Origin: Candidatus Hydrogenedentota bacterium | GTDB lineage: Bacteria; UBA8481; J006 | Length of the DNA: 64,000 nucleotides | Direction of reading: 5' to 3' | NCBI GenBank assembly: GCA_003697085.1 | Contig: RFFU01000078.1 | Coordinates: 1 to 64,000, forward strand | Shown: positions 33,713 through 42,512 of the stretch, one piece after another | Position numbering within the stretch: the stretch's first letter is position 1 | Layout: the number at the start of each line of letters is the position of its first letter | Program-made: the position numbers and the translations under genes | Notes under the pieces: model-generated | What the model was told of the DNA's origin: nothing | Seen by the model: the letters and a program-made list of their open reading frames with translations, nothing else | Database searches by the model: none

Positions 33713-34758
33713 AGGACACCTCGCTTTCGAACTCCTCCGCCGAAGAAGCCGTCGGCCCCTTTCTGAAGGCGGGAATCATCGGGCTCGGGGTCGGAGAACG
33801 GCACATCGCCGGGTACGAGGCCCATCCTCAATGTCGGGTTACGGTCCTTTGCGACCTCAATGAAGAGGCCCTCCGTTCCTGCGGGAAACGCCATCCGGGA
33901 AGACGTCTCACAACGCGGCCGGAAGACGTTCTCGACGATCCCTCCCTCGATATCATTTCCGTCGCGGGTTACGATGATTCCCATGCGGCGCAGGTTATTG
34001 CTGCATTGGAGAGGGGCAAACATGTCTTTGTGGAAAAGCCGCTTTGTCTGAGCCGCGAGGAAGCGGATTCCATCCGGAAGGCTTGGAAAAGATCCGGAAA
34101 ACGATTTTCATCAAATCTGATTCTCAGGCTCTCCCCGCGATTCCAAGCGCTACGCGAGAGAATCGCATCAGGCCTCTTCGGAAATCTCTATTATGTGGAG
34201 GGAGATTACAACTACGGAAGAATCTGGAAGATCACGGAGGGGTGGAGGGGGAGGCTGCCCTTCTATTCCGTTGTTTACGGTGGCGGAGTTCATATCGTTG
34301 ATCTTCTCGTCTTCCTTACGGGCCGGAAGATCCGATCGGTCGTTGCGCGTGGCAACAAGATCTGTACGGCAAACACGAGATTTCGATACAACGACTTCAA
34401 TGTGGCTCTTTTGGATTTCGAAGATGGAATGATCGGAAAGGTCTCTTCCAATTTCGGTTGTGTTCTTCCGCACTTCCATCAGATTCAGATCTACGGAACG
34501 AAACGAACCTTTCTTCAGACCGCGGCGGGCACGCGAGAATACGATTCACGGGAGCCGAATGATTCCGGTCATGAAGTCTCGGAGGCGTATCCGGGAATCG
34601 AGAAGGGGGATTTGCTTTACAATTTCGTCGAGGCCGTGTTGAATAGAGCCCCTTTATTGATTTCCGAAGAGGAAGTCTTTGACGCAATGGCTGTCTGTTT
34701 TGCGATCGAGGAATCGGCCCGTGAGGGCAAGGCGGTTGAGATTTCCGCTATTCGTTGA
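33709..34758 (+). CDS. Gfo/Idh/MocA-family oxidoreductase
   Basis: NAD(P)-dependent sugar or cyclitol dehydrogenase-like protein, 349 residues. The Rossmann part begins AGIIGLGVGERHIAGYEAHP and continues with GKHVFVEKPLCLSREEA, the family EKP motif (catalytic Lys). The C-terminal beta-sheet domain has VVYGGGVHIVDLLVFL, with the conserved Asp/His region. TTG 33709 overlaps the FAD-subunit stop (TTGA), and about 17 N-terminal residues precede the fold. It sits in the hydroxylase operon and before a sugar-nucleotide epimerase, so it may handle a sugar, but the substrate is unknown. Confidence 0.88.
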   Translation: MKDTSLSNSSAEEAVGPFLKAGIIGLGVGERHIAGYEAHPQCRVTVLCDLNEEALRSCGKRHPGRRLTTRPEDVLDDPSLDIISVAGYDDSHAAQVIAALERGKHVFVEKPLCLSREEADSIRKAWKRSGKRFSSNLILRLSPRFQALRERIASGLFGNLYYVEGDYNYGRIWKITEGWRGRLPFYSVVYGGGVHIVDLLVFLTGRKIRSVVARGNKICTANTRFRYNDFNVALLDFEDGMIGKVSSNFGCVLPHFHQIQIYGTKRTFLQTAAGTREYDSREPNDSGHEVSEAYPGIEKGDLLYNFVEAVLNRAPLLISEEEVFDAMAVCFAIEESAREGKAVEISAIR

Positions 34759-34781
34759 TTGAAAGGAATCGCGACGGGAAA

Positions 34782-35804
34782 ATGGAAGAGTTCGAGAAAA
34801 AGAGGATCGCCCTGATCGGCGGTGCGGGATTCATAGGGCACCATTTGGCCTTGGCTCTGAAAGAAGAAGGGGCGGAGGTGTTTGTTTTGGACAGCCTCCA
34901 GGTCAATAATATTCTCGCCTTCACCGTCACCGATGATATTCCCAACAAGGACCTCTACCTTTCGATTCTGAATTCCCGGCTCGACCTCCTCAGGGAAGCG
35001 GGCATTCCTCTCTATATTCAGGACGCTCGGGACTATCACACACTTTCCAAACTTCTCGGTGCCATCGATCCTGATACCATCATTCATCTCGCGGCCGTCG
35101 CTCACGCAGGCAAATCAAACAAAGATCCTTACAGTACATTCGACCACAGCCTGAGAACGTTGGAAAATGCACTGGATTTCGCTCGAGGCGAAAACATGAA
35201 TGTTTCGCATTTCATCTATTTCTCCTCGAGTATGGTTTATGGACATTTTCCGTCGGGCGAGGTTACGGAGGAAACACCGTGCAACCCCTTGGGCATTTAC
35301 GGGGCCCTGAAATTCGCGGGAGAAAAGATCGTGATCGCATACAATCAGGTGTTCGGCTTGCCATACACAATCGTTCGTCCATCGGCTCTGTATGGGGAAC
35401 GTTGCGTCAGCCGACGCGTGGGACAAATCTTCATCGAAAACGCGATGAGAGGACTCGATATCTCGGTAAACGGGGATGGAAATGACAGATTGGACTTCAC
35501 GTATATCGGAGATCTCGTGGAAGGAATTAAATGCGTGCTCCGTTCCCCCGCCTCGCGGAACGAAATCTTCAATCTCACTTATGGCGAATCGCGGACGATC
35601 GGACAGATGGCGAACATCTTGCGGAAACACTTTCCGAATGTCGAGATCCGATACCTTCCGAAGGATGAACTGACGCCGGACAGGGGGACGCTGAGCGTCG
35701 AAAAAGCGCGAAAATTGATCGGTTACGAACCCAAGTATCCGTTGGAGCGGGGATTCCCGGAATACATTCGTTGGTACCGCTCGATTTGGCCTGAAAGAAA
35801 ATAA
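34782..35804 (+). CDS. NAD-dependent epimerase/dehydratase (extended SDR)
   Basis: Extended short-chain dehydrogenase acting on a nucleotide sugar, 340 residues. It has IALIGGAGFIGHHLALALK (NAD loop, about 10-28), DTIIHLAAVAHAG and the catalytic Ser in FIYFSSSMVYG. The catalytic Tyr-Lys is in YGALKFAGEKIV, followed by VRPSALYGERC. The residue set matches UDP-glucose 4-epimerase and UDP-glucuronate epimerase relatives, without a certain substrate. ATG 34782 is chosen. A TTG at 34755 overlaps the previous stop and is an alternative adding nine residues. Confidence 0.88.
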   Translation: MEEFEKKRIALIGGAGFIGHHLALALKEEGAEVFVLDSLQVNNILAFTVTDDIPNKDLYLSILNSRLDLLREAGIPLYIQDARDYHTLSKLLGAIDPDTIIHLAAVAHAGKSNKDPYSTFDHSLRTLENALDFARGENMNVSHFIYFSSSMVYGHFPSGEVTEETPCNPLGIYGALKFAGEKIVIAYNQVFGLPYTIVRPSALYGERCVSRRVGQIFIENAMRGLDISVNGDGNDRLDFTYIGDLVEGIKCVLRSPASRNEIFNLTYGESRTIGQMANILRKHFPNVEIRYLPKDELTPDRGTLSVEKARKLIGYEPKYPLERGFPEYIRWYRSIWPERK

Positions 35805-35938
35805 GACCGGCGACTTTTTCACCAGAGGATGTGTTCCGACGGGAGATTTTTGTCACCTCCGAAGTTGCGAACGAAACCGCCGGCTTTTTCGAAAGGACAA
35901 TGTTTTGTGGAAAAGAAAGAGTTTAGGGAGGAAAAAAA

Positions 35939-37747
35939 ATGAGAGCGATTCTGGGTATTCAAGAGGCTCACGATGCTTCAGCCGCCTTGATGGTGGACGG
36001 CCGTATCGTGGCGGCGGCTCAGGAGGAACGTTTCTCGGGCTTAAAAGGCGACTATGGCTTTCCCCGCCAAGCCGTCGCGTATTGCTTGAGAGAAGCGGGG
36101 ATCGATTCCTCGGACCTCGATGAGGTCGCGCTGGCTTCTCATTCTTGGAACCCCGTCCTCACGAAGATCAAGAGGAACGCGAACTTTTCGGTCGAGGATT
36201 GGGTCAAGGAACAACACGACTACTGGTATCCCACGAAATACGAAAAGAAAAATGTCGTCTACTACGATCTCTGGAAAGATCGGAAGGATTTTCGCTTCGA
36301 CGATTTTTATCCGATGGAGGGCATCCTCCAGGGATATATGGACCCGGTGGAAATGGAGAAAATGAAGGAACTGAGACTTCAAACCGTGGCGGACTACCTT
36401 CGCCTGCCTCGGGAGCGTGTTCGTACGGTCACACACGAGGATTGCCATCGGTTCTACGCTTATTTTGGAAGCCCACTTCGTGGAGAAGTCCTTTCGTTGA
36501 CCTCGGAGGGCATCGGAGATTATTCGAACGGCACGGTCGGTATCTTTTCCGAAAAGGGATTCCGCGAATTGGCCCACACGAAAGACAATCACATCGGACA
36601 CATTTATCAATATGTAACGCTTCTTTTGGGAATGAAGCCCGCGCAACACGAGTACAAGGTTATGGGCTTGGCGCCGTACGCCAACGCGAGGGAACTCGAA
36701 AGGAGTTATCGCGTTTTCGAACGAGTGTTGAAGGTGGATGGATTGAAGATTGTCTTCGATCAGGAACCGCCCGACCTCTATTTTCACTTCCGAAAAGCGC
36801 TTGAAGGCCATCGTTTCGATGGAATCGCGGGAGCGGCGCAGAAGATGGTGGAGGAACTCCTTTGCGCTTGGGTGAGGAATTGTATTGCGGAAACCGGGTT
36901 GCACCGCGTAATCTTCTCCGGAGGGGTCGCCCAAAACATCAAGGCCGATATGAAGATCGCTCAGATGGATGAAGTGGAGGACATCTTTGTCTGTCCCGCC
37001 GCCGGCGATACCTCTCTTCCTCTCGGGGCGTGCTACTTGGCGATGTGGGAATTTTTAAAGAAGGAAGGGTTGAGCGCGGACCGGCTCCTCCCCCTCGACA
37101 CGGCCTATCTCGGTCCCCAATTTACCGACGAAGAAACCCGAAGGGTCATCGAGGAGACGAAAGCGGCGGAACGGTACGATGTTCGGGAGCATGTCGCCCC
37201 GGCCGAAGTGGCCCGTTTGCTGGCGGAGGGGAAAATCATCGCGCGGTGCGCCGGTCGCATGGAATTCGGCCTGCGTGCCCTTGGAAATCGCTCGATTCTT
37301 GCCGACCCCCGCCATCCGCAAACCGTGCGAAAGATCAATGAAGCGATCAAGTTTCGGGATTTTTGGATGCCGTTTACTCCCTCGATTTTGGCGGAGCGGG
37401 AGAGCGAATACATCGTGAATCCGAAAGGTTTGAAGGCCCCTTTTATGACGATGGCCTTTGATTCCACCGCCCGAGCACGACGGGAGCTTCCGGCGGCGTT
37501 GCATCCCGCCGATGAAACCGCCCGACCGCAAAGCCTCGAAAAACGACACAATCCGATCTACCACGCGATTATTTCGGAATTCGAGAAGATAACCGGAGTC
37601 GGAGGGATCTTGAATACGAGTTTCAATTTGCACGGATATCCGATCGTGCTCGGCCCGAAGGAAGCCCTCTTCACCTTGGACAATTCCGAACTCGACGGCG
37701 TCCTTCTCGGAGACATCTTGGTCAGCCGGCGCGCTCCGATGTCCTGA
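35939..37747 (+). CDS. Carbamoyltransferase, NodU/CmcH family
   Basis: Transfers a carbamoyl group from carbamoyl phosphate via carbamoyl-adenylate to a hydroxyl of a sugar or natural product. It has 602 residues. The N-terminal Kae1-like domain starts LGIQEAHDASAALMVDG and has AQEERFSG, EDCHRFYAYF (metal His) and VIFSGGVAQNIKAD. The C-terminal YrdC-like domain has AGRMEFGLRALGNRSIL and VGGILNTSFNLHGYPIV. It is preceded by a strong GGGAGG site. The nearby epimerase and oxidoreductase suggest carbamoylation of a polysaccharide sugar. A 134-bp spacer precedes it. Confidence 0.93.
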   Translation: MRAILGIQEAHDASAALMVDGRIVAAAQEERFSGLKGDYGFPRQAVAYCLREAGIDSSDLDEVALASHSWNPVLTKIKRNANFSVEDWVKEQHDYWYPTKYEKKNVVYYDLWKDRKDFRFDDFYPMEGILQGYMDPVEMEKMKELRLQTVADYLRLPRERVRTVTHEDCHRFYAYFGSPLRGEVLSLTSEGIGDYSNGTVGIFSEKGFRELAHTKDNHIGHIYQYVTLLLGMKPAQHEYKVMGLAPYANARELERSYRVFERVLKVDGLKIVFDQEPPDLYFHFRKALEGHRFDGIAGAAQKMVEELLCAWVRNCIAETGLHRVIFSGGVAQNIKADMKIAQMDEVEDIFVCPAAGDTSLPLGACYLAMWEFLKKEGLSADRLLPLDTAYLGPQFTDEETRRVIEETKAAERYDVREHVAPAEVARLLAEGKIIARCAGRMEFGLRALGNRSILADPRHPQTVRKINEAIKFRDFWMPFTPSILAERESEYIVNPKGLKAPFMTMAFDSTARARRELPAALHPADETARPQSLEKRHNPIYHAIISEFEKITGVGGILNTSFNLHGYPIVLGPKEALFTLDNSELDGVLLGDILVSRRAPMS

Positions 37748-37783
37748 AATTCGGTGCACGGAGCATTATCGGCTGAAGCGCGA

Positions 37784-37808
37784 AACAATTCCATTAGGCG
37801 GAATTGTT
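37784..37808. terminator. Hairpin between convergent genes
   Basis: AACAATTCC, a seven-base loop and GGAATTGTT form a perfect 9-bp stem 36 bases after the carbamoyltransferase stop. It lies between that gene and the convergent MocA-like gene. No T tract follows on either strand, so it may be a weak bidirectional terminator or an RNA-stabilising hairpin. Confidence 0.4.
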
Positions 37809-37973
37809 CGGGCCGGCTTCGGATTCCGCTCTTCGATGATGATTTTGCGGTCTAGAGAATCCACGATCGATTTTTCGGTCCAGGGGGGGCACGGTCGGCC
37901 GTGCGCTCTTACGGAGATTGGATCGAGGCGTGAATCGAAGGAAGTGAAATTTACCACTCGGTATTCCTCCGCT

Positions 37974-38600
37974 TCAAGGTCCGATGCGTGAAGCAAGAAA
38001 CCGCCGGTAATCCTCGGGCGTGTCGATGTCACGGGGCTGGCGCCCCTCGATTCGAACCCTCTCAACCATTGCTGGTTTCTCCCGGATAATCGTTTTCAAG
38101 CCTTGCGGAAGGGAATCGTCGAGCAAAGTGTAGAGCGACCGGGTGATGAGAACGGGATGACCGTATCCGTCGTCGTATTCCGGGAGAAGTATTCCGACAC
38201 CGTCGGCTGTTTCGTATTGCAACATCGTCTTGATCGCGTCCGGCCGGATGGTCGGCACATCAACCAGCGAAATCAGAAGACGCTCTCTGTCGGAGAACGC
38301 TTCCCGGGCCCGGCGGATTGATTCGATCATTTCCGCCTCAGGAACGGGATTGATAATGATCAACAGTCCAAGTCGCTTTTCCTCGTTCAACCTCGAAACC
38401 GTCACCTCGTCCGAAGGATTGACGACAACGCCGATCGTTTCGATACCGGCTTTGCGGAAGACGAGTGTGATTTTTTCCAGAAAGGTTCGCGAAGGTCCTT
38501 CCTCGGAAGAGGGGATCTCGAGCGAAAATTTCGGGCGTCCCATTCGGCGGGACCGTCCCGCGGCAAGTATAACTCCGGCTGTTATTCTGGAATCGGGCAT
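37974..38600 (-). CDS. MocA-like nucleotidyltransferase (molybdenum cofactor cytidylyltransferase family)
   Basis: Probably links CTP (or GTP) to Mo-molybdopterin for hydroxylases of the xanthine dehydrogenase family. It has 208 residues: AGVILAAGRSRRMGRPKFSLEI at the N-terminus, the GT-A nucleotide loop of MobA/MocA proteins; LLISLVDVPTIRPDAI, with the Asp that binds metal; and GYGHPVLITRSLYTLL, the GHP motif typical of MocA. It is convergent with the carbamoyltransferase and lies near the hydroxylase operon, which supports the cofactor role. Start ATG 38600 with GGAGG 14 bases upstream; TTG 38621 is an alternative. Confidence 0.82.
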   Translation of the reverse strand: MPDSRITAGVILAAGRSRRMGRPKFSLEIPSSEEGPSRTFLEKITLVFRKAGIETIGVVVNPSDEVTVSRLNEEKRLGLLIIINPVPEAEMIESIRRAREAFSDRERLLISLVDVPTIRPDAIKTMLQYETADGVGILLPEYDDGYGHPVLITRSLYTLLDDSLPQGLKTIIREKPAMVERVRIEGRQPRDIDTPEDYRRFLASRIGP

Positions 38601-38742
38601 TGGTGATAGCAATTCCTCCAACCGCGGGCATTATGTCCGAATAAGGAAACAACACAAGGCGGGGAAAGAGAGAAACCGAATTTTTGCAGGCCTCCGATCG
38701 GAAGCAGTGCAACCTCCGGACGAAGTGTCAAAAAGTCGCGGC

Positions 38743-38790
38743 GGTAAACAATGCTGTTGCGCGGAAGGTAAACAATGCTGTTGCGCGGAA
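38743..38790 (+). repeat. Perfect tandem duplication of a 24-bp unit
   Basis: The 24-bp unit beginning GGTAAACAATGCTGTT and ending GCGCGGAA occurs twice in immediate succession (38743-38766 and 38767-38790). It lies in the 341-bp spacer (38601-38941) between the divergent MocA-like gene and the secreted-protein gene. Nothing else is recognisable in that spacer. Confidence 0.85.
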
Positions 38791-38941
38791 GGAAGAAGTC
38801 TGGGTATGATATCATCTGGCGTCCGGAATGAGCACCGTTTCAAAAATCGATTTCGCGTCTTCGATACGCTGTCTCTCATGGAAAAGATCGGGTTCGGGGG
38901 TGGACGACGGCACTGCTTCGCGGCGGAATACGAATTCGCCA

Positions 38942-39937
38942 GTGAAACAGATTCTTTTCCTTTTTCTCGTGGTTCTCGCGTTGACGGGTTCGCCTCTGTT
39001 TCTTGGTTCGCCCGCCGCCGCTGCTGGAGCCGTGGTTCCGGCGGGCGCGCGCGCCGTGATCCCGCCGGATGCTCCCGGAGTGGTCGAGTTCCGGGTGGCC
39101 GGCGGTTCCATCGTCTGGGTAACGGCCGTCGGTGACGGTTTGGAAGGAATCGAGGCGAGTACGAAGGAGGCGAGGGTCTCTCGCAGCGGTACCAATCGCT
39201 GGCAGGAAGTTGTCTTACCCGTGGCGGAAGACGGGATCTTGCGCGTTCGACTCCATCGCTCTGATGACCGTGGGGTCGTGACGGTCTGGACGTCCTACGG
39301 CGTCGGGAAGGTCGTTTCGCCGGCGGATGTAGGGGCCTTCCGGCGAAAAGTGATTTCCTCCGTCGGCGAGGAGGGAGAAGGAAATTCGCAAGAGAAGCCC
39401 CCTTCGGAATACCGCCCGAAGGAGAACGCGAAGGTTCAAGAGAGAAAACCTTCCTCCTCGACCACGACCGGGAGCAAGGAAGAAGAACAGCCGCGAAAGG
39501 AAGCCGTGAAACGAAAGGAAACTTCTCAGAGATCGGAATCGAGCGAAAACGAAACGGTTCCTCTCCAAAAAAAGGAAAGGGAGAAAAGCGAGGACCGCAG
39601 GGCGGCCCGGGCTCGGGAGATGAACGCCGAAATACTCGAACTCGGCCCGGTAACGATGGAGGCTCCCTTCAACGCGGTGGTCCCCTTAACCGTGGGATCC
39701 GGAGGCGAAATAACGGTAAAATTCTATGTTCCGAACAGAGTCCCGTTTCGCATCACGATTTTGGGCGCGGATCTTTTCCGATTGAAATCGCTCCGAGGCT
39801 TTTTCGATAAGACAGTTTCCGTTTCCACCGAGGAAGGAACGGGAACACTTCTCGTAAATCCGCCGGACGATGAATATTACCTCCTTGCAGTGCGCGGCAG
39901 GGGTACGGTCCTGATGGCGACGGAGAGCCTGAAATGA
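38942..39937 (+). CDS. Secreted protein of unknown function with charged low-complexity linker
   Basis: Unrecognised, 331 residues from GTG 38942. An N-terminal signal sequence (KQILFLFLVVLALTG, cleavage near SPAAAAGA) is followed by a beta-rich domain (about 35-130, VVEFRVAGGSIVWVTAV). A strongly charged linker of about 100 residues rich in Lys, Glu, Ser and Arg comes next (about 150-230). A second beta-rich domain (about 240-325) contains NAVVPLTVGSGGEITVKFYV. The start overlaps nothing. The 3' end overlaps the next secreted protein by ATGA, so the two are a unit and may act together at the envelope. A longer N-terminus is possible, but only this one gives an export signal. Confidence 0.65.
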   Translation: MKQILFLFLVVLALTGSPLFLGSPAAAAGAVVPAGARAVIPPDAPGVVEFRVAGGSIVWVTAVGDGLEGIEASTKEARVSRSGTNRWQEVVLPVAEDGILRVRLHRSDDRGVVTVWTSYGVGKVVSPADVGAFRRKVISSVGEEGEGNSQEKPPSEYRPKENAKVQERKPSSSTTTGSKEEEQPRKEAVKRKETSQRSESSENETVPLQKKEREKSEDRRAARAREMNAEILELGPVTMEAPFNAVVPLTVGSGGEITVKFYVPNRVPFRITILGADLFRLKSLRGFFDKTVSVSTEEGTGTLLVNPPDDEYYLLAVRGRGTVLMATESLK

Positions 39938-40866
39938 AGCGCCGGCGATTCGTTTCTTCAGCCTTGTTGTGGTTGATGAGCGCCTTCCTGTTCACGTCGG
40001 GGGGCACCGTTCGAGCGGCGCGCCCGGGGTTGACTCCCGGTTCAGCGATTCCCCTCGGAGAGGAGACCGTGACGGGAACCGTTACACGGAATATCTACTA
40101 CAAGTGGACGGCGTCCGAGAACGGTCTTTTGGAAGTACGCTTGACTCCCACGTCGGGGGAAGCGGACTTGGCTCTGATTCATTTTTCGGGCAATCCCACG
40201 ATCGAATCGCGAAGAGAAGGTCTTTCTCCCGAAGAGGTTGCAATCCGGGTGCGGAAAGGAGACGAGTACCTTATCCGTGTCAGCACTCCTTTGGGCCGAC
40301 GCGGAACCTATTCTCTGCGCGTTCGACGCATCGCGGCAGAAAGGGAAATTCGCGGGTCGGCGGTTGCCGTGCCGCACACGATCTCCTCGGGGAAAACGGC
40401 GCTCGAGGCCGTGGAGCTTCCCGTAGGAAAGATTGCACCCGTGTTGGCGCGTGGAAAACGGTATTTCAAGATCGCCGTGCCCTCGGGGGTCGTTCTGGAC
40501 TGCCGCATCTATCCGATCAATGCGGATTTGACGGCGGAAGCCGAAATCCGCTCCGGGGGTCTCACTCTTTCTGCTCGTTCGGCGCGGTCCGGCTTACAGG
40601 CGGAAGAGATTCTGTTGCCGCCGAGCGAAGGAGGAATGGTCTATCTCGTTGTAACCCCGCCGGCCGATTTCACGGCCTTGGCGCGTTATGGAATCGTGGC
40701 GAGATTGCGAGAACCCGGAGTCACGCCAGGAAAGAGGGCGGATATTTTCGATGATGCGAACCGGCTTCAAGCCTTCTTTCAGAGGTTGGATGCGGGAAGC
40801 GGTGTTCCCGCGGACGTTCTTCCGGAAGGGGAAAAAGAGACTCCGAAGGTCTTGCGCCTGGAGTAA
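39934..40866 (+). CDS. Secreted protein with pre-peptidase-C-like beta domains
   Basis: 310 residues with a signal sequence ([19 protein letters not shown], cleavage near VRAARP). The first domain (about 35-130) has [20 protein letters not shown] and [22 protein letters not shown], the pattern of bacterial pre-peptidase C-terminal (PPC) domains. A second, similar domain follows (about 145-265). No enzyme motif is visible, so it is likely a binding or structural envelope protein. It overlaps the preceding secreted-protein gene by four bases (ATGA). Downstream is a spacer of 121 bp with a dispersed repeat, then rpmE. Confidence 0.7.
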   Translation: MKRRRFVSSALLWLMSAFLFTSGGTVRAARPGLTPGSAIPLGEETVTGTVTRNIYYKWTASENGLLEVRLTPTSGEADLALIHFSGNPTIESRREGLSPEEVAIRVRKGDEYLIRVSTPLGRRGTYSLRVRRIAAEREIRGSAVAVPHTISSGKTALEAVELPVGKIAPVLARGKRYFKIAVPSGVVLDCRIYPINADLTAEAEIRSGGLTLSARSARSGLQAEEILLPPSEGGMVYLVVTPPADFTALARYGIVARLREPGVTPGKRADIFDDANRLQAFFQRLDAGSGVPADVLPEGEKETPKVLRLE

Positions 40867-40931
40867 AAGGGCTGTATATTTCCGCTCCGCCTCGGAACTT
40901 GTTTCTCGAGATCGTTTTTCGGATTTGCGAA

Positions 40932-40956
40932 AAGAGAGACACGAAGAGACACGAGG
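40932..40956 (+). repeat. Dispersed purine-rich spacer repeat, copy 3
   Basis: AGAGAGACACGAAGAGACAC and following bases sit in the short spacer before rpmE; related units are listed at 1231. Confidence 0.45.
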
Positions 40957-40987
40957 TGAGAGTTTCAATGAAAGGGCGTGTGTCGCT

Positions 40988-41200
40988 TTGAAGAAGGATA
41001 TCCATCCGCGGTACGACGAGTGTGTGGTTCGCTGTGCCTGCGGGAACTCGTTCCGAACCCGTTCCACGGTTCCCGAGATCCATATCGAGATCTGCTCGGT
41101 ATGCCATCCTTTTTACACGGGAACGCAGAAGATCGTGGACACCGCCGGTCGCGTGGAGCGATTCCGGAGGAAGTACGCGGATCCCTACAAGACCCGCTAG
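40988..41200 (+). CDS. rpmE: 50S ribosomal protein L31
   Basis: Small ribosomal protein at the subunit interface, 70 residues. The sequence [21 protein letters not shown], then [10 protein letters not shown] and VERFRRKYA is the L31 pattern. The zinc-ribbon cysteines are retained (CAC and CSVC), marking the zinc-binding form. The start is TTG 40988, the only start consistent with the family, with AAAGGG about 11 bases upstream. It is followed by prfA, as in many bacteria. It is hidden inside a longer open frame that begins further upstream. Confidence 0.95.
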   Translation: MKKDIHPRYDECVVRCACGNSFRTRSTVPEIHIEICSVCHPFYTGTQKIVDTAGRVERFRRKYADPYKTR

Positions 41201-41326
41201 CCCAGACGTTCTACTCTCCCAGGGGAATCTCCCGATGACTCTCTCTCTGAAGGACCCCGACTTCTTTTTTCCAGACGACACCGCGCCGGCCGAGAGGCCA
41301 GGTGGGGAAGAGGGGGAGAGTCGGCG

Positions 41327-42430
41327 GTGAAGATCGAGTCGAAACGGGAACGGGCGGAAAAGATCCTCGAGGAGTTCGCAGAGATCGAGGAACGGATCGC
41401 GGCCGCGGCGAGTGCGGGACATTCCGAAACCCTGACGGATCTCCTTCGGAGGCGGGCCGCGATGGAACTTCCCGCGAAGGCGGCGCAGCGTTTCTTGGAT
41501 CTGCTCGAAGAAGCACGCGGGGTTTCGGAAATGACGGAACAAGCCCGTCGGGACGGCGATGGCGCCCTACTCGATCTTTCCCTCGAAGAGGCGAGGCGGT
41601 TGGAGAAGGAGATCGAGAAAGCGAAAGACGCTTTCAATAAAAGCCTTCTTCCGCCCGATCCGTATGATGAAAAGAACATCCTGATGGAGATCCGCGCGGG
41701 AACAGGGGGCGAGGAAGCCGCTCTTTTCGCGGCGGATCTCTTTAAGATGTACACCCGCTATGCCGAACGAAGCGGTTATACCTGTGAAGTCCTTTCTTCT
41801 CACGAAACGGAGATCGGTGGCTACAAGGAGATCGTCTTTTCCATATCAGGAAAAGGGGCTTATTCTCGGTTGAAGTATGAGGGCGGTGTTCATCGCGTGC
41901 AGAGGGTGCCGCGGACGGAATCTTCCGGGAGAATCCATACCTCCGCCGCCACGGTTGCGGTGCTTCCGGAGGCGGACGAAGTGGATGTAAAGATCGATTC
42001 TTCCGAACTCCGCATCGACGTCTTTCGCTCGCAGGGTCCAGGCGGGCAAAGCGTCAATACCACGGATTCCGCGGTGAGAGTCACTCATCTTCCCACCGGA
42101 CTGATTGTCACCTGTCAGGACGAAAAGAGCCAACACAAGAACAAGGCGAAGGCCCTGCGTGTTTTGCGGTCCCGACTTTTGGAGCTGCGGGAGGAAGCAG
42201 AGAGAAGGGAACGTGATTCGGCACGGCGTTCGATGGTGGGAAGCGGTGATCGTTCGGAACGGATTCGCACATACAATTTTCCGCAGGGGCGCGTGACGGA
42301 TCACCGCGTGGACTTGACGCTCTATGCTCTGGAGGATGTCCTCGACGGCGATCTCGAGAAGATCATCGATGCCTTGCGGGAGGCGGATGACCGAAAGAGA
42401 CTGGAGGCGATGGAGAAGGCGGGAAATTGA
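41327..42430 (+). CDS. prfA: Peptide chain release factor 1
   Basis: Terminates translation at UAA and UAG. It has 367 residues. The codon-recognition tripeptide sits in [14 protein letters not shown] (Pro195-Arg-Thr197, the P-x-T position). The hydrolysis motif [15 protein letters not shown] contains GGQ at 239-241, where Gln241 is the methylation target of PrmC. GTG start with a GGGGGAG site. prmC lies 82 bp downstream, so the methyltransferase and its substrate share a transcript. Confidence 0.97.
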   Translation: MKIESKRERAEKILEEFAEIEERIAAAASAGHSETLTDLLRRRAAMELPAKAAQRFLDLLEEARGVSEMTEQARRDGDGALLDLSLEEARRLEKEIEKAKDAFNKSLLPPDPYDEKNILMEIRAGTGGEEAALFAADLFKMYTRYAERSGYTCEVLSSHETEIGGYKEIVFSISGKGAYSRLKYEGGVHRVQRVPRTESSGRIHTSAATVAVLPEADEVDVKIDSSELRIDVFRSQGPGGQSVNTTDSAVRVTHLPTGLIVTCQDEKSQHKNKAKALRVLRSRLLELREEAERRERDSARRSMVGSGDRSERIRTYNFPQGRVTDHRVDLTLYALEDVLDGDLEKIIDALREADDRKRLEAMEKAGN

Positions 42431-42512
42431 AAGAAAACAATGCGCGGGGGAGAGGAGCGCGAGTTGAACGAGAACGCGGGTTCACGGACTTGCGTGTTCT
42501 CCGGGGGAAATA

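Noticed and set aside
41890-42084. Release factor 1 with an abnormal recognition tripeptide (PRT)
   Set aside because: The middle residue of P-x-T varies among bacterial RF1 proteins, so this is normal variation.
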